A stretch of DNA of 64,000 nucleotides from Rossellomorea sp. AcN35-11 (GTDB lineage Bacteria > Bacillota > Bacilli > Bacillales > Bacillaceae_B). Location: NCBI GenBank assembly GCA_030388825.1, contig CP128835.1, positions 2,412,001 through 2,476,000 on the forward strand. Reading direction: 5' to 3'. Made by a program: the position numbers and the translations under genes. Shown here piece by piece: positions 54,173 to 64,000 of this stretch. The stretch's first letter is position 1. Each line of letters begins with the position of its first letter. The notes beneath the pieces are model-generated. The model was not told the origin of the DNA. It did not search any database and worked only from the letters and a program-made list of their open reading frames with translations.

Positions 54173-55080
54173 ATGAATCTACAATCTTTAGTGGAAAAAG
54201 CAACCCATATAGAAAACTCCACTGTAGCGGTTGCAGCTGCAGAAGATAGAGAAGTACTGGGGGCTGTCTCAATGGCAGTTGAAAAAAACATGGCCGAATT
54301 TTTATTGTTTGGCGATAAAGAAGAAATCTCCTCTCTTATTGAAGAGGTCGCACCTCAGCTTCGATCACATAGCAGTATCAAAATCATACACGCGTTCTCT
54401 TCACAAAAAGCAGCTGAATTAGCTGTAAAGGCTGTCAAGGAAAATGAAGCGGGTGCATTAATGAAAGGGAATGTTCCGACTGCTGTTATATTAAAGGCAG
54501 TGTTAAACAAAGAATGGGGCCTTCGTACAGGTAATGTCTTATCACATGTGGCAGCCTTCGAAGTGGGAGGATTCGATAAGTTAACATTCGTAACGGATGC
54601 GCAATGAATATCTCGCCTGATTTACAGCAAAAAGCTCAAATTATTGAGAATGCTGTCGAGGTCGCCCGGTCAATCGGTGTAAACAATCCAAAGGTCGCTC
54701 CCATCACAGCTGTTGAAGTGGTGAATCCAGCCATGCAAGCAACTGTGGATGCCGCCTCTCTCACAATGATGAATCAAAGAGGGCAGATCAAGAATTGTAC
54801 AGTTGATGGTCCTTTAGCGCTTGACAATGCAGTGTCTCCGCATGCTGCTGAACATAAGGGCATTAAGGGTGACGTAGCAGGACAAGCGGATATCCTGCTC
54901 GTACCGAATATTGAAACGGGCAATGCTCTTTACAAGTCTTTGATCTACTTTGCCAAGGCTAAAGTAGGTGCCGTCATTGCCGGAGCAAAAGCACCAATCG
55001 TATTAACATCCAGGGCAGACAGTGCAGAAAGTAAATTATATTCTTTGGCGCTGGCTATATGCTCTGCTTCAAATAAATAA
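54173..55080 (+). CDS. ptb: phosphate butyryltransferase, frameshifted
   Basis: About 302 residues when repaired. Converts branched acyl-CoA and phosphate to acyl phosphate; works with Buk to make ATP from valine, isoleucine and leucine breakdown. N-part AEDREVLGAVSMAVEKN and LMKGNVPTAVILKAVLN; C-part VDGPLALDNAVSPHAAEHKG and SRADSAESKLYSLALA. A base is missing near 54598-54602 (expected GATGCGGCAATG, seen GATGCGCAATG), so the first frame stops at TDAQ. First gene after the sigma-54 promoter. Confidence 0.9.
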
Positions 55081-55120
55081 GAGTACTAATCAAACTTAAC
55101 TAGCTCAGGGGGAAATGATA

Positions 55121-56218
55121 ATGAAAATATTCAGCTATATGGAAAAATATGATTATGAACAATTGGTATTTTGTCAGGATGAAGCATCAGGCTTAAAAGC
55201 GATCATCGCCATCCACGACACGACACTTGGACCTGCCCTAGGCGGTACCCGTATGTGGACATACGAGTCTGAAGAAGCGGCAATTGAAGATGCTCTTCGC
55301 CTTGCAAAAGGCATGACGTACAAAAATGCTGCAGCCGGACTTAACTTAGGTGGAGGGAAGACCGTTATCATCGGTGACCCTCGTAAAGATAAGAATGAAG
55401 AAATGTTCCGTGCTTTTGGTCGATACATTCAAGGGCTAAATGGACGTTATATCACAGCAGAAGATGTAGGTACAACAGTGGCTGATATGGACCTGATCCA
55501 TGAAGAAACCGATTATGTAACAGGAATTTCACCAGCATTTGGTTCTTCAGGTAACCCATCCCCAGTGACTGCCTATGGGGTATACCGTGGGATCAAAGCT
55601 GCAGCTAAAGAAGCATTCGGCACAGACTCACTTGAAGGGAAGACGATTGCGGTTCAAGGAATCGGAAATGTTGCATACAACATGTGCCGTCACCTCCACG
55701 AAGAAGGAGCAAATCTGATCGTAACAGATATAAATAAAGAAGCAGTTCAACGCGCTGTTGATGAATTCGGAGCAAAAGCTGTAGATATCAACGAGATTTA
55801 CAGTGTTGATTGTGATATCTTTGCGCCTTGTGCATTGGGAGCCATCATTAATGACGAAACGATTCCACAGCTTAAAGCAAAAGTGATCGCGGGAGCTGCG
55901 AATAATCAACTGAAAGAAACTCGTCACGGAGACGCGATCCATGAAATGGGTATCGTTTACGCACCTGACTATGTCATCAATGCAGGTGGAGTTATAAACG
56001 TGGCAGATGAATTATACGGTTACAATAGTGAAAGAGCGATGAAGAAAGTAGAGCAAGTGTACAACAACGTTGAGCGTGTAATCGAAATCGCGAAGCGCGA
56101 TAACGTGCCAACATACGTAGCTGCTGACCGCATGGCAGAAGAAAGAATTGAAAAAATGCGCCGTTCTAGAAGTCAATTCCTGCAAAACGGACAACATATT
56201 CTTAGCAGACGTGGATAA
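55121..56218 (+). CDS. bcd: leucine dehydrogenase
   Basis: 365 residues. NAD-dependent deamination of Leu, Val and Ile to keto acids. Start [20 protein letters not shown], catalytic Lys in [11 protein letters not shown] region ([17 protein letters not shown]), Asp in ITAEDVGTT and NAD motif [18 protein letters not shown] 55121 is chosen since AGGGGGA lies 8 bases away; ATG 55115 is too near. Confidence 0.96.
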   Translation: MKIFSYMEKYDYEQLVFCQDEASGLKAIIAIHDTTLGPALGGTRMWTYESEEAAIEDALRLAKGMTYKNAAAGLNLGGGKTVIIGDPRKDKNEEMFRAFGRYIQGLNGRYITAEDVGTTVADMDLIHEETDYVTGISPAFGSSGNPSPVTAYGVYRGIKAAAKEAFGTDSLEGKTIAVQGIGNVAYNMCRHLHEEGANLIVTDINKEAVQRAVDEFGAKAVDINEIYSVDCDIFAPCALGAIINDETIPQLKAKVIAGAANNQLKETRHGDAIHEMGIVYAPDYVINAGGVINVADELYGYNSERAMKKVEQVYNNVERVIEIAKRDNVPTYVAADRMAEERIEKMRRSRSQFLQNGQHILSRRG

Positions 56219-56366
56219 TTAGAAGAGATAACGCTTTACTTTGACTAAAAGTGGAGCGTTTCTTCCCTGTTAAAGCGAACACAGAAAGACAAAGGGGTTA
56301 TCTATCATAGGGGAAATTTCTACGAACAAACATTACAATATAGCTACCCAAATGGAGGTAACAACA

Positions 56367-57473
56367 GTGCACGAAAACAAACATCGAATATTAGTCATTA
56401 ATCCCGGTTCGACATCGACCAAAATTGGTGTCTTCGATGATGATCGTTCTATCTTTGAAAAGACGATCCGTCATGATGTAGAAAGGATTAATGATTTTCC
56501 AACGATCATCGATCAATATGAATTCAGAAAGAATACCATTCTTCAGGCTCTGGATGAAGAGGGGATTAACATCTCTAAGCTCAGCGCAGTTTGTGGCCGA
56601 GGGGGCTTGTTAAGACCCATCGAAGGTGGTACTTACTTAGTGAACGAAGACATGCTGAAGGATCTTAAAGAAGGATATTCTGGTCAGCATGCGTCGAATC
56701 TGGGGGGCATATTAGCATTTGAAATTGCCTCTGGATTAAATATTCCTTCTTATATTGTCGATCCTGTCGTAGTGGATGAACTGCAATCATTAGCAAGGGT
56801 TTCCGGATTTTCTCTCATTGAAAGAAAGAGTATTTTCCATGCTTTGAATCAAAAAGCGGTGGCAAGAAGAGTAGCAAAGCAGATAGGAAAAAAATATGAA
56901 GACTTAAACCTGATCATCACCCACATGGGTGGGGGAATTACCGTTGGTGCCCACCGAAATGGCAAAGTCGTCGACGTGAACAATGGTCTACATGGTGACG
57001 GACCTTTCAGCCCTGAAAGAGCAGGTACCGTTCCAGCTGGAGATTTAGTGGACTTATGTTTCTCAGGTGATTATTATCGGGATGAAATTATGAAGAAACT
57101 GGTTGGTCAAGGTGGTCTGGTCGGCTATCTGGGCACAAACGATGCGGTGAAAGTAGAGAAAATGATTGAAAATGGCGACGAAAATGCCAAAGCCATATAC
57201 GAAGCGATGGCCTATCAAATCGCGAAGGAAATCGGCTCAGCCAGTGCTGTCCTGAATGGAAAGGTAGACGCCATTGTCTTAACAGGTGGACTTGCTTACG
57301 GTAAACAGTTTGTGAAAGCGATAAGTGATCGAATCAACTGGATAGCAGATGTTGTGATCCAACCGGGAGAAAATGAACTGCAAGCTCTTGCTGAAGGGGC
57401 TTTAAGGGTATTGCGAAAAGAAGAAACCTATAAAGTATACCCAGGTGAAGTGAAAAAAGAAGCGAGAGTATAA
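56367..57473 (+). CDS. buk: butyrate kinase
   Basis: 368 residues from GTG 56367, 8 bases after TGGAGG. Acetokinase-family: [49 protein letters not shown] and GERAGT-like [13 protein letters not shown]. Produces branched-chain acid and ATP from the acyl phosphate made by Ptb. Confidence 0.95.
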   Translation: MHENKHRILVINPGSTSTKIGVFDDDRSIFEKTIRHDVERINDFPTIIDQYEFRKNTILQALDEEGINISKLSAVCGRGGLLRPIEGGTYLVNEDMLKDLKEGYSGQHASNLGGILAFEIASGLNIPSYIVDPVVVDELQSLARVSGFSLIERKSIFHALNQKAVARRVAKQIGKKYEDLNLIITHMGGGITVGAHRNGKVVDVNNGLHGDGPFSPERAGTVPAGDLVDLCFSGDYYRDEIMKKLVGQGGLVGYLGTNDAVKVEKMIENGDENAKAIYEAMAYQIAKEIGSASAVLNGKVDAIVLTGGLAYGKQFVKAISDRINWIADVVIQPGENELQALAEGALRVLRKEETYKVYPGEVKKEARV

Positions 57474-57492
57474 GAGCAAGGAGGACTCAAGA

Positions 57493-58917
57493 TTGGCAGA
57501 AGAATATGATTTAGTCGTGCTAGGGGGAGGTACTGGTGGTTATGTAGCCGCCATTCGTGCCTCTCAACTTGGATTAAAAACAGCAATCGTTGAAAAAGGA
57601 AAACTGGGAGGGACATGCTTACACAAAGGATGCATCCCGAGTAAAGCCCTTCTTCGGAGTGCTGAAGTATACGCTACAGCTAAACACAGTGAAGACTTTG
57701 GGGTGAAAATCAACGGCGTAGAACTTGATTTCACAAAAGTCCAAGACAGAAAAGACCGGATTGTCGAGCAGCTTCATAAAGGTGTTCAACACTTGATGAA
57801 ACAAGGGAAGATCGATGTATTTGAAGGGCTTGGACGAATTCTCGGACCGTCGATCTTTTCACCGATGCCGGGTACCATTTCTGTTGAAATGAACAACGGA
57901 GAAGAGAACGCCATGTTAATTCCTAAGAACGTAATCATCGCAACAGGTTCAAGACCTCGTTCTTTACCAGGTCTTGATATCGATGGTGAGTTCGTATTAT
58001 CTTCAGATGAAGCGCTTTCACTTGAATCACTGCCGAAATCGATCATCATCGTTGGGGGTGGTGTCATCGGTATCGAGTGGGCCTCTATGCTGTCAGATTT
58101 TGATGTGGATGTAACGGTTGTGGAATACGCGGATAAGATCCTACCTACGGAGGATCATGAAATTTCCAAAGAAATGCAGCGCTTAATGAAGAAAAAAGGC
58201 GTCAAGATCGTGACAAGTGCAAAAGTGCTTCCTGAATCACTTGAGAAAAGTGAGGGGAACGTAACGATTAAAGCGGAGCACAAAGGAGAAGAAAAGTCCT
58301 TTACTGCTGATAAGATTCTTGTGTCTGTCGGTAGACAAGCGAATGTTGAAGGCATAGGTATAGAAAACACAGATATTAAAGTGGAAAAGGGATTCATCGA
58401 AGTGAATGAGTTCTTCCAAACGAAGGAATCTCATATATACGCAATTGGCGATGTGATTGGCGGTCTCCAACTAGCCCATGTCGCTTCTCACGAGGGTATT
58501 ACGGCGGTAGAGCATTTGGCGAATGAAAACCCTCATCCGATTGACTACTCACTCATTTCGAAGTGCATATACAGCAACCCCGAAATAGCAAGTGTGGGAA
58601 TCACAGAACAGGAAGCGAAAGATAAAGGGTATAACCTTAAAGTCGGGAAATTCAGCTTCAGAGCAATAGGAAAAGCACTTGTTTACGGAGAATCGGATGG
58701 CTTTGTCAAGATCATTGCCGATAAAGACACGGATGACATCCTTGGTGTGCACATGATTGGTCCTCACGTTACTGATATGATATCAGAAGCTGGACTTGCT
58801 AAAGTATTAGATGCGACTCCGTGGGAAATCGCGCACACCATCCACCCGCATCCATCCCTTTCAGAAGCCATCGGGGAAGCAGCGTTGGCAGTAGATGGTA
58901 AGGCGATTCATTCTTAA
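57493..58917 (+). CDS. lpdV: dihydrolipoamide dehydrogenase of the BCKDH complex (E3)
   Basis: 474 residues from TTG 57493, 7 bases after AAGGAGGA. FAD motif VLGGGTGGYVAAIRASQLG, redox disulphide GGTCLHKGCIPSKALL, NAD motif IIVGGGVIGIEWASML and catalytic His-Glu in HPHPSLSEAIGEA. Re-oxidises the lipoyl group of BkdB. Its stop touches hairpin repeat copy C1. Confidence 0.95.
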   Translation: MAEEYDLVVLGGGTGGYVAAIRASQLGLKTAIVEKGKLGGTCLHKGCIPSKALLRSAEVYATAKHSEDFGVKINGVELDFTKVQDRKDRIVEQLHKGVQHLMKQGKIDVFEGLGRILGPSIFSPMPGTISVEMNNGEENAMLIPKNVIIATGSRPRSLPGLDIDGEFVLSSDEALSLESLPKSIIIVGGGVIGIEWASMLSDFDVDVTVVEYADKILPTEDHEISKEMQRLMKKKGVKIVTSAKVLPESLEKSEGNVTIKAEHKGEEKSFTADKILVSVGRQANVEGIGIENTDIKVEKGFIEVNEFFQTKESHIYAIGDVIGGLQLAHVASHEGITAVEHLANENPHPIDYSLISKCIYSNPEIASVGITEQEAKDKGYNLKVGKFSFRAIGKALVYGESDGFVKIIADKDTDDILGVHMIGPHVTDMISEAGLAKVLDATPWEIAHTIHPHPSLSEAIGEAALAVDGKAIHS

Positions 58918-59150
58918 GAAGGCGAATCCTGTACTGGCCCGACAAGCACAATGGGGAAATCCCAAAAGGCGTACTTTGCCTTATGGGAATTATCCATTGT
59001 GACCTCGAGGGACAAGGAGGCACAGCTGGACAGAAAAGCGAAGCCGACTGCACTGGCCCGACAAGCACAATGGGGAAATCCCAAAAGGCGTACTTTGCCT
59101 TATGGGAATTATCCATTGTGACCTCGAGGGACAAGGAGGCACAGCTGGAC
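58918..59150 (-). repeat. modular hairpin repeat element, tandem copies C1 and C2
   Basis: Two minus-strand units (C2 59150-59034, C1 59031-58918) almost identical over about 100 nt (TGTACTGG against TGCACTGG). On the minus strand: TGTCCAGCTGTGCCTCC, CCTCGAGGTCA, the middle helix CACAATGG/CCATTGTG with ATTCCCA/TGGGATT, inner AAGGCAAAGTACGCCTT and right flank CTTGTCGGGCCAGT to TTCGCTTTTC. The units sit inside the bkd operon between lpdV and bkdAA and would be transcribed. Confidence 0.9.
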
Positions 59151-59172
59151 AAATATCCATTGAAATTCAATA

Positions 59173-59203
59173 TAAAAGGCAGAGAGACTTTCTCTGCCTT
59201 TCC
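59173..59203 (+). terminator. stem-loop upstream of bkdAA
   Basis: AAAGGCAGAGA, loop GACT, TCTCTGCCTTT without a T-run, 29 bases before bkdAA. More likely an RNA processing or protecting hairpin than a terminator. Confidence 0.5.
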
Positions 59204-59231
59204 AACCATTAGATTGTGTAGGAGGTAATTA

Positions 59232-60234
59232 ATGATGGCAGAAAATCGTCATGAAGCGTTAGGGCTTTCCAATGAGAAAGTATTAGAAATGTATGAAACC
59301 ATGCCGCTTGCCAGAAAGATCGATGAGCGCATGTGGTTACTGAACCGTTCAGGTAAAATTCCGTTCGTTATTTCATGTCAGGGTCAGGAAGCAGCTCAGG
59401 TGGGTCGCTGCCTTCGCTTTGGATCGTGAGAAGGATTATGTACTCCCATACTACCGTGACATGGGTGTAGTACTGACATTCGGAATGACAGCCAAGGAAT
59501 TAATGTTATCAGGCTTTGCGAAAGCAGAAGATCCTAACTCAGGCGGACGTCAAATGCCTGGTCACTTTGGACAAAAGAAAAACAATATCGTAACGGGATC
59601 TTCTCCAGTAACGACCCAAGTGCCCCACGCTGTTGGGATTGCCTTAGCGGGAAAAATGGAAAAGAAAGATGTTGTTACGTTTGTGACATTCGGTGAAGGA
59701 TCCTCCAATCAGGGAGACTTCCATGAAGGAGCAAACTTCGCAGGTGTACATAAGCTTCCTGTCATTTTTATGTGTGAAAACAATAAATATGCGATTTCAG
59801 TTCCCATCGAAAAACAATTGGCTTGTGAGAAAGTGTCAGACCGTGCGATCGGATATGGAATGCCTGGAATCACAGTTGATGGGAATGACCCGATCGAAGT
59901 ATATAAAGCTGTGAAAGAAGCAGCGGATCGCGGCCGTCGTGGAGAAGGTCCTACCCTTGTTGAAACGGTTTCTTATCGTTTAACTCCTCATTCCTCGGAT
60001 GATGATGACCGCAGCTATCGTTCTCCAGATGAAGTGGCTAAAGCGAAAACGAATGATCCGATCATCACGTTTGGTGCTTATCTGAAAGAAACCGGCGTCA
60101 TGAATGATGATATCGAGAAAGAAATCAATGATCGTATTATGAAGCTCGTGAACGAAGCAACGGATTATGCAGAGAACGCTCCATATGCTGAAGCAGAATC
60201 AGCGATGAAGTATGTTTATGCAGAAGAGAAGTAA
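59232..60234 (+). CDS. bkdAA: branched-chain keto acid dehydrogenase E1 alpha, frameshifted
   Basis: About 333 residues when repaired. Thiamine-diphosphate subunit: RMWLLNRSGKIPFVISCQGQ, GGRQMPGHFGQKKNNIVTGS, GEGSSNQGDFHEGANFAG (Mg-TPP motif) and phosphorylation-loop-like YRLTPHSSDDDD. An extra base near 59406 (GGTCGCTGCC for GGTGCTGCC) ends the first frame at RCLRFGS; without it AAQVGAAFALDREKDYVLPY is restored. ATG 59232 has AGGAGG 7 bases upstream. Confidence 0.9.
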
Positions 60235-60248
60235 GGGGGAATTCAATC

Positions 60249-61234
60249 ATGCCAGTAATTTCATATATTGATGCCGTAACGATGGCAATAAGAGAAGAAA
60301 TGGAACGTGACGAGAAAGTATTCGTTCTCGGAGAAGACGTCGGGAAAAAAAGGTGGAGTATTTAAGGCGACTCACGGATTATACGATCAATTCGGTGAGG
60401 ATCGTGTCCTGGATACACCTCTCGCTGAATCGGCTATCGCCGGGGTTGGAATCGGAGCAGCCATGTATGGTATGAGGCCGATCGCCGAAATGCAGTTTGC
60501 TGATTTCATCATGCCTGCAGTCAACCAAATCATTTCAGAGGCAGCCACGTATCCGCTATCGTTCAAACAATGACTGGAGCTGTCCAATGGTTATCCGTGC
60601 TCCTTATGGTGGTGGAGTACATGGAGCTCTTTATCACTCTCAATCCGTAGAAGCGGTTTTCGCCAATCAGCCAGGATTGAAAATTGTTATGCCTTCCACA
60701 CCGTATGATGTGAAAGGCTTATTGAAAGCAGCTATCCGAGACGAAGACCCGGTATTATTCTTTGAACACAAACGTGCGTACCGGTTAATCAAAGGTGAAG
60801 TGCCTGAGGATGATTACACGCTTCCAATCGGCAAAGCAGATGTGAAGCGTGAAGGAGAAGATATCACTGTCATCACATACGGATTATGTGTTCATTTTGC
60901 CCTTCAAGCGGCTGAAAAGCTAGCTCAAGATGGGATTGAAGCACACATCCTGGATTTACGTACGATTTATCCATTAGATAAAGAGGCAATCATTGAAGCG
61001 GCATCTAAAACAGGAAAAGTTCTTCTTGTAACAGAGGATAATAAAGAAGGAAGCATCATGGGTGAGGTATCTGCCATTATTGCCGAAAACTGTTTATTTG
61101 AGCTTGATGCTCCTGTGAAACGTTTAGCTGGTCCGGACGTACCTGCTATGCCATATGCGCCTACAATGGAAAAATACTTTATGATCAACCCGGACAAAGT
61201 AGAAAAAGCAATGCGTGAGCTCGCAGAATTTTAA
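60249..61234 (+). CDS. bkdAB: branched-chain keto acid dehydrogenase E1 beta, two frameshifts
   Basis: About 327 residues when repaired, the usual length. MPVISYIDAVTMAIREEM start, GEDVGKKGGVFKATHGL after removing one A from the run 60345-60351, and QIISEAA joined to IRYRSNNDWSCPMVIRAPYG after removing one base near 60547-60551. Later GLLKAAIRDEDPVLFFEHKR and PAMPYAPTMEKYFMINPDKV are intact. Pairs with BkdAA in the E1 heterotetramer. AAGGGGGAATT precedes the ATG. Confidence 0.9.
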
Positions 61235-61279
61235 TCACAGTGAATATCAATTAAACGAAACAGTAAGGAGGGTTCCTCA

Positions 61280-62600
61280 TTGGGTATTGAAAATATGAAA
61301 ATGCCTCAGCTAGGGGAAAGTGTTACAGAAGGTACTATTAGTAAATGGCTGGTGTCCCCTGGTGATACCGTCAACAAATATGATCCAATTGCAGAAGTGC
61401 AAACGGATAAAGTGAATGCAGAAGTACCATCATCGTTTACAGGTACCATTAAAGAATTGATTGCTGAAGAGGGAGACACTCTTGAAGTCGGCGAAATCAT
61501 CTGCTCCATTGAAGTGGAAGGTGGCGGCTCTGCACCTGCTGAACAATCTCCGAAAGAAGAACCTGAAAAGGCATCGAAAGAATCACAGCAATCTGCACCA
61601 AATAAGAAGTCAACAAATAAAGATAGCGGAAATAAAGCAAGGTATTCTCCGGCAGTATTAAAACTATCTCAAGAACATGACATTGATCTGAACCAAGTGG
61701 AAGGCACAGGGAACGGCGGCCGCATCACTCGTAAGGATCTTAAGAAAATCATTGAATCAGGTTCTATTCCGAAGGCAGGAGATACTCCTGAAGCTAAGGC
61801 TGAAACACCGGCTCCACAACAAGCCCCTGTGAAAGAGGCGGCTCCGGAACAGCCAGCTAAGCCATCGGCACCTGCAGTCAATGTTCCTGTCGTACCTGGT
61901 GATATCGAAATTCCGGTTTCAGGTATCAGGAAAGCCATTGCTTCCAACATGGTTCGCAGTAAGCATGAAGCGCCGCATGCCTGGACGATGATGGAAGTGG
62001 ATGTAACCAATCTCGTTGACTACAGAAATTCACTAAAGACAGAGTTCAAGCAGCGTGAAGGGTTTAACCTGACATTCTTCGCTTTCTTCGTGAAAGCTGT
62101 GGCACAGGCCCTTAAAGAATATCCACAAATCAATTCCATGTGGGCAGGGGATAAGATTGTACAGAAAAAAAGATATCAATCTTTCCATCGCTGTAGCAAC
62201 TGACGATGCGTTATATGTTCCTGTAATCAAAAATGCTGATGAAAAAACGATCAAAGGAATCGCACGGGAAATCACCGAGCTTGCAGGAAAGGTCCGCAGT
62301 GGTAAATTAACTTCTCAGGATATGCAGGGAGGCACATTTACGGTAAATAACACAGGGTCTTTTGGTTCGGTACAATCCATGGGTATTATCAATTATCCCC
62401 AAGCCGCCATTCTTCAAGTGGAATCAATCGTCAAACGTCCAGTTGTTATGAATAATGGTATGATTGCCGTCCGAGATATGGTCAACCTATGTATGTCCCT
62501 TGATCACCGCGTACTGGATGGATTAGTATGTGGAAGATTTTTACAGCGTGTAAAAGAAATTCTAGAAAACACATCAAAAGAAAATACATCTGTTTATTAA
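61280..62600 (+). CDS. bkdB: branched-chain keto acid dehydrogenase E2 (dihydrolipoyl acyltransferase), frameshifted
   Basis: About 439 residues when repaired. Lipoyl domain with the lipoyl Lys in VQTDKVNAEVPSS (about residue 45), a Pro/Ala-rich linker, peripheral-subunit-binding domain SPAVLKLSQEHDIDLNQVEG, another linker and the acyltransferase domain ending in SLDHRVLDGLVCGRF with catalytic His and Asp. One A too many in the run 62165-62171 breaks the frame after KIVQKK. TTG 61280 follows AAGGAGG. Last gene of the bkd operon. Confidence 0.9.
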
Positions 62601-62643
62601 GAAAAATAAGGACTGACCAGGGGTGGTTAGTCCTTATTTTTAG
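62601..62643 (+). terminator. terminator of the bkd operon
   Basis: AAAAATAAGGACT, loop, AGTCCTTATTTTT. Confidence 0.88.
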
Positions 62644-62816
62644 TTCGATGAGAATGGGAGGCCTCTCAGGACCCATTCATTGGAAGAAAGTGCTTTCTTC
62701 ATTACTCATTCTACAGATAGATTGAAGTGATGCGGTTTTTTTTATATACTGAAATAGCATTAGTATAAACATTTTGAATTTTCTATGAGCGTTCTTGAAA
62801 ATGATTTATGCAAATA

Positions 62817-62830
62817 TGTAAACGATTACA
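62817..62830. promoter_or_regulatory. cre site (CcpA box) upstream of mutA
   Basis: TGTAAACGATTACA matches the catabolite-responsive element consensus, one base from a perfect palindrome, 27 bases before mutA. It predicts glucose repression of propionate/methylmalonyl-CoA metabolism. Confidence 0.85.
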
Positions 62831-62856
62831 ATCATGCGCGTTGAAAGAGGGGTACT

Positions 62857-64000
62857 ATGAAGCTTACTGATATGAAAGATCAATCATTCACGCCTTTAAC
62901 ACTTGCAGACTGGCAGGATGCTGCCGAAAAGGCATTAAAGGGAAGGGAAATCCATACTTTACATACAAAAACCTACGAAAATATTGAGCTCAAACCGTTA
63001 TACACAAAAGAAGATCTGCCTGTAGTAGATCGAGTCGGTGCCTATATTCCGAATGCAGAGGGGAAGCTGGAGCCGGGTCCAAAATGGTTCATCGCTCAAA
63101 TGATAAGAAGGACTTCATGGGAAGAACTCACTTCAGCAGTGAAGGAGGCACTATCCCGGGGACAAAACTGTCTTTCATTCTCTGCAAGGAGATTAGACTT
63201 TACCAATGGGTTCGAAACATTTATGAAGCATTTCATTGGTATGGACATGCCTGTTTTTTCCCTTGAAAAAGAGGCTGTCTACTCGTTGCAACGGTTGATG
63301 GGTATTCCAGAAATGTCGGGAATCAAAGGAGTAATAGGCTTTGATCCGCTATCTGAAATCCGGGAAGACGGTTTGGAAGACTGGTTGGGGCTGGTAGAGG
63401 AGGCAGATCAACACCTGCCAAGCCTGAAGACCATTCTGATCAATACTGCACCTTACCATAATAAAGGAGCCAGTGCCACACAGGAATTGGCCTATGCCCT
63501 TTGCGAAGGGGTTGCCTATATTGAAGCACTTCAACAAAAAGGGTGGACTGTTGAAAAGATTGCAGGAAAGATGCACTTCCATTTTGCTGTAGGCAGTCAA
63601 TTCTTTATGGAAATGGCCAAAATCAGAGCCTTTAAGAGATTGTGGCAACAGATATTATCTTCCTATGGACTTTCAGAGCAAGTAAGAGCTAAATCTGTCA
63701 GTTGCAGTGTGGAAACCTCCCGACTTAACAAATCGGCCCTTGATCCGTATGTCAATATGCTTCGCTCTGGTGGTGAAGCGTTTTCTGCCATACTGGCAGG
63801 AATCGATTATCTTATCGTTGATCCTTTTGATGATGTGCATGGGGAAGTCAATCCCCTTTCAGAAAGAATTGCCCGAAATACCCAACTGATCCTTGGTGAA
63901 GAAGCCCACTTGGATAAAGTGGTTGATCCAGGAGGCGGGTCTTTCTATGTTGAGTGGTTATCTGAGGAAGTAGGAAAGCTTGCGTGGAAGGAGTTTCAAC
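62857..64000 (+). CDS. mutA: methylmalonyl-CoA mutase small subunit (5' part)
   Basis: 381 residues seen, open to the window end. Start MKLTDMKDQSFTPLTLADWQ, then typical family parts RRTSWEELTSAVKEALSRGQ, FHFAVGSQFFMEMAKIRAFK, SGGEAFSAILAGIDYLIVDP and VDPGGGSFYVEWLSEEVG. Forms a heterodimer with MutB, which uses B12 to convert methylmalonyl-CoA and succinyl-CoA; the small subunit lacks B12 binding. GAGGGG precedes ATG 62857. Valine and isoleucine breakdown through the bkd operon next door makes the propionyl-CoA it processes. Product of mutB lies beyond the window. Confidence 0.9.
   Translation, partial: MKLTDMKDQSFTPLTLADWQDAAEKALKGREIHTLHTKTYENIELKPLYTKEDLPVVDRVGAYIPNAEGKLEPGPKWFIAQMIRRTSWEELTSAVKEALSRGQNCLSFSARRLDFTNGFETFMKHFIGMDMPVFSLEKEAVYSLQRLMGIPEMSGIKGVIGFDPLSEIREDGLEDWLGLVEEADQHLPSLKTILINTAPYHNKGASATQELAYALCEGVAYIEALQQKGWTVEKIAGKMHFHFAVGSQFFMEMAKIRAFKRLWQQILSSYGLSEQVRAKSVSCSVETSRLNKSALDPYVNMLRSGGEAFSAILAGIDYLIVDPFDDVHGEVNPLSERIARNTQLILGEEAHLDKVVDPGGGSFYVEWLSEEVGKLAWKEFQ

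Noticed and set aside
53146..62171. Programmed frameshifting in bkd genes
   Set aside because: Breaks are +1 or -1 at different places in genes not known for recoding, without slippery-site plus structure pattern; error is simpler.

Overview
The window is chromosomal DNA from a low-to-medium-GC, spore-forming Bacillaceae bacterium close to Bacillus or Rossellomorea. The assignment is an inference from gene order and protein similarity. Gene order follows, almost gene for gene, the B. subtilis yqgT-comG-gcv-spoIIIA-acc-dxs-recN-spoIVB-spo0A-bkd segment. Several proteins (Spo0A C-terminus, Bcd, EF-P, AccC) are recognisable on sight.

Layout. 1-6.3 kb: end of a cell-wall peptidase (yqgT), yqgU-yqgV, an HxlR regulator, yqgW, yqgX, yqgY, a Cys-rich HTH regulator divergent from mgsR, tRNA-Gln and a LysM protein. 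6.7-11.4 kb: the seven-gene comG competence pseudopilus operon, aroK and yqzE. 11.5-18.4 kb: yqhG-yqhH on the minus strand, then a tandem glycine riboswitch driving gcvT-gcvPA-gcvPB. 18.6-28.3 kb: an AT-rich nucleosidase-like gene, yqhL, lipM, nrdJ behind two NrdR boxes, yqhO, yqhP, yqhR, aroQ, yqhT and efp. 28.5-33.8 kb: the spoIIIAA-AH forespore channel operon behind a sigma-E-like promoter. 34-45 kb: accB, accC, yqhY, nusB, folD, xseA, xseB, ispA, a long structured RNA (OLE) with its partner gene oapA, dxs and tlyA. 45.5-51.8 kb: argR, recN, spoIVB, spo0A, a small Arg/Cys protein, yqiK and yqzF. 52-62.6 kb: the branched-chain keto-acid operon (bkdR, then ptb-bcd-buk-lpdV-bkdAA-bkdAB-bkdB behind a -24/-12 promoter). 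62.8 kb to the end: mutA behind a cre site.

The system most worth attention is the roughly 600-nt non-coding block between ispA and dxs. Position, size, dense self-complementarity and an adjacent membrane protein gene identify it as OLE RNA with OapA, a ribonucleoprotein known from a limited set of Firmicutes. Here it also has a well-formed promoter of its own. The second is a family of modular hairpin elements (about six copies or fragments). Their outer flanks and inner loop are constant, while the middle helix is exchanged for a different but still self-complementary sequence in each type. There are also two arrays of short repeats with a period near 21 nt.

At least ten genes or gene starts are interrupted by single-base indels, mostly one extra base in a homopolymer, with the downstream frame fully conserved. 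Seven of these lie in the bkd operon. They look like sequencing or assembly errors rather than gene decay. I give such genes as one CDS and state where each break lies.
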